Positions 63,708-64,000 of a DNA stretch of 64,000 nt are shown in pieces. This DNA comes from JABCZH01 sp963803775 (lineage in GTDB: Bacteria; Acidobacteriota; Terriglobia; Terriglobales; Acidobacteriaceae). Numbering within the stretch: position 1 is the first letter of the stretch; every line of letters begins with the position of its first letter. Location of the stretch: positions 124,001-188,000 of the forward strand of contig CAWDNS010000003.1 in the NCBI GenBank assembly GCA_963803775.1, in the 5' to 3' direction. The notes below the pieces were generated by a model. The model made no database searches. It saw only the letters and a list, made by a program, of their open reading frames with translations, and was not told the origin of the DNA. Both the position numbers and the translations under genes were made by a program.

Positions 63708-64000
63708 TCAGCTTCTCCACTTCTCCGCAGCCGCAACCAAGTCCCGAGAAAATGGCGCAAGGAAGCCGGATATTAATCCGATAAAAATAATGCTAGCGGC
63801 CGACTTATAGAAATCATGTTTGGGAGCGATGCCCAAAAGCGGAGCTACTCCTCCTAGAAGTGCGCTCAAAATGACTGAAGCCCATTGGAGCCATCTCTTC
63901 CAGCTAAACGCGATTGAAGTTTGTATGGCATCGACAGAGCATCGAACCTGAACTGCTAATCGGGTTTTCGCGGCCGCATACCGCTTTACAGCAAGCTTCT
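63708..64000 (-). CDS. Membrane protein, 5' end cut by window edge
   Basis: My translation of the minus strand gives an open frame from the window edge to a TGA at 63710-63708. It reads YAAAKTRLAVQVRCSVDAIQ, then WASVILSALLGGVAPLLGIA, then SAASIIFIGLISGFLAPFSR and ends AAAEKWRS. Two helices and the natural ending suggest a real C-terminus of a membrane protein. Family unknown. Confidence 0.6.
   Translation of the reverse strand, partial: KLAVKRYAAAKTRLAVQVRCSVDAIQTSIAFSWKRWLQWASVILSALLGGVAPLLGIAPKHDFYKSAASIIFIGLISGFLAPFSRDLVAAAEKWRS

Overview
The window reads as an Acidobacteriota (Terriglobia-like) chromosome segment. The support is the set of secreted repeat proteins common in that phylum (NHL, HAF, GloVer-type and SBBP beta-propeller families, Hydin/ASPM-like domains), large signalling proteins with C-terminal TPR arrays, and a dissimilatory-type ATP sulfurylase. 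No rRNA gene, intact tRNA gene or CRISPR array was seen.

Left core (1-17.8 kb). A minus-strand operon holds FecR, a secreted NHL protein, a TMTC-like membrane glycosyltransferase and a CHASE2 cyclase cut by the window edge. It is divergent from a second class III cyclase (7294-9846) whose catalytic domain is joined by one membrane segment to a TPR region. A secreted HAF protein follows. Next come five tightly coupled genes (11372-14615): two HIT hydrolase-like paralogues, an HD-domain protein, an unrecognised protein and a DUF1398 protein. This is the best candidate here for an undescribed small-molecule pathway. ATP sulfurylase (sat) and a sulfotransferase close the region.

Integrated island (17825-55024). 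A 26-bp perfect direct repeat, formed from the 3' end of a tRNA gene, bounds about 37.2 kb. A tyrosine recombinase and an excisionase-like HTH protein lie just inside the right end. The cargo is mostly accessory: two PD-(D/E)XK nuclease-like proteins, an HNH nuclease, an AbiV-family protein, HEPN-type proteins, a PhyH-type dioxygenase inside a short direct duplication, four copies of one secreted protein family, GloVer and SBBP proteins, many small secreted genes, a LuxR/secreted/DUF4199 trio, a shortened type IV secretion operon (VirB10, VirB9-like, lytic transglycosylase, MoxR ATPase) and two insertion elements. Decay is common: frameshifted genes, an integrase remnant, a kinase N-terminal fragment and a gene cut at an IS3 element.

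Right flank (55-64 kb). The tRNA sequence past the right repeat runs only to the anticodon loop (CAT) before turning into unrelated sequence, which suggests a second element in tandem. An IS5-type transposase stands directly before a 1009-aa Ser/Thr kinase whose extracytoplasmic half is homologous to that of the cyclase at 7.3 kb. HEPN-like and membrane proteins follow.

Recurring themes are extracytoplasmic sensing coupled to cyclase or kinase output, abundant secreted repeat proteins, and a mobile defence-like region with several layers of insertion and decay.
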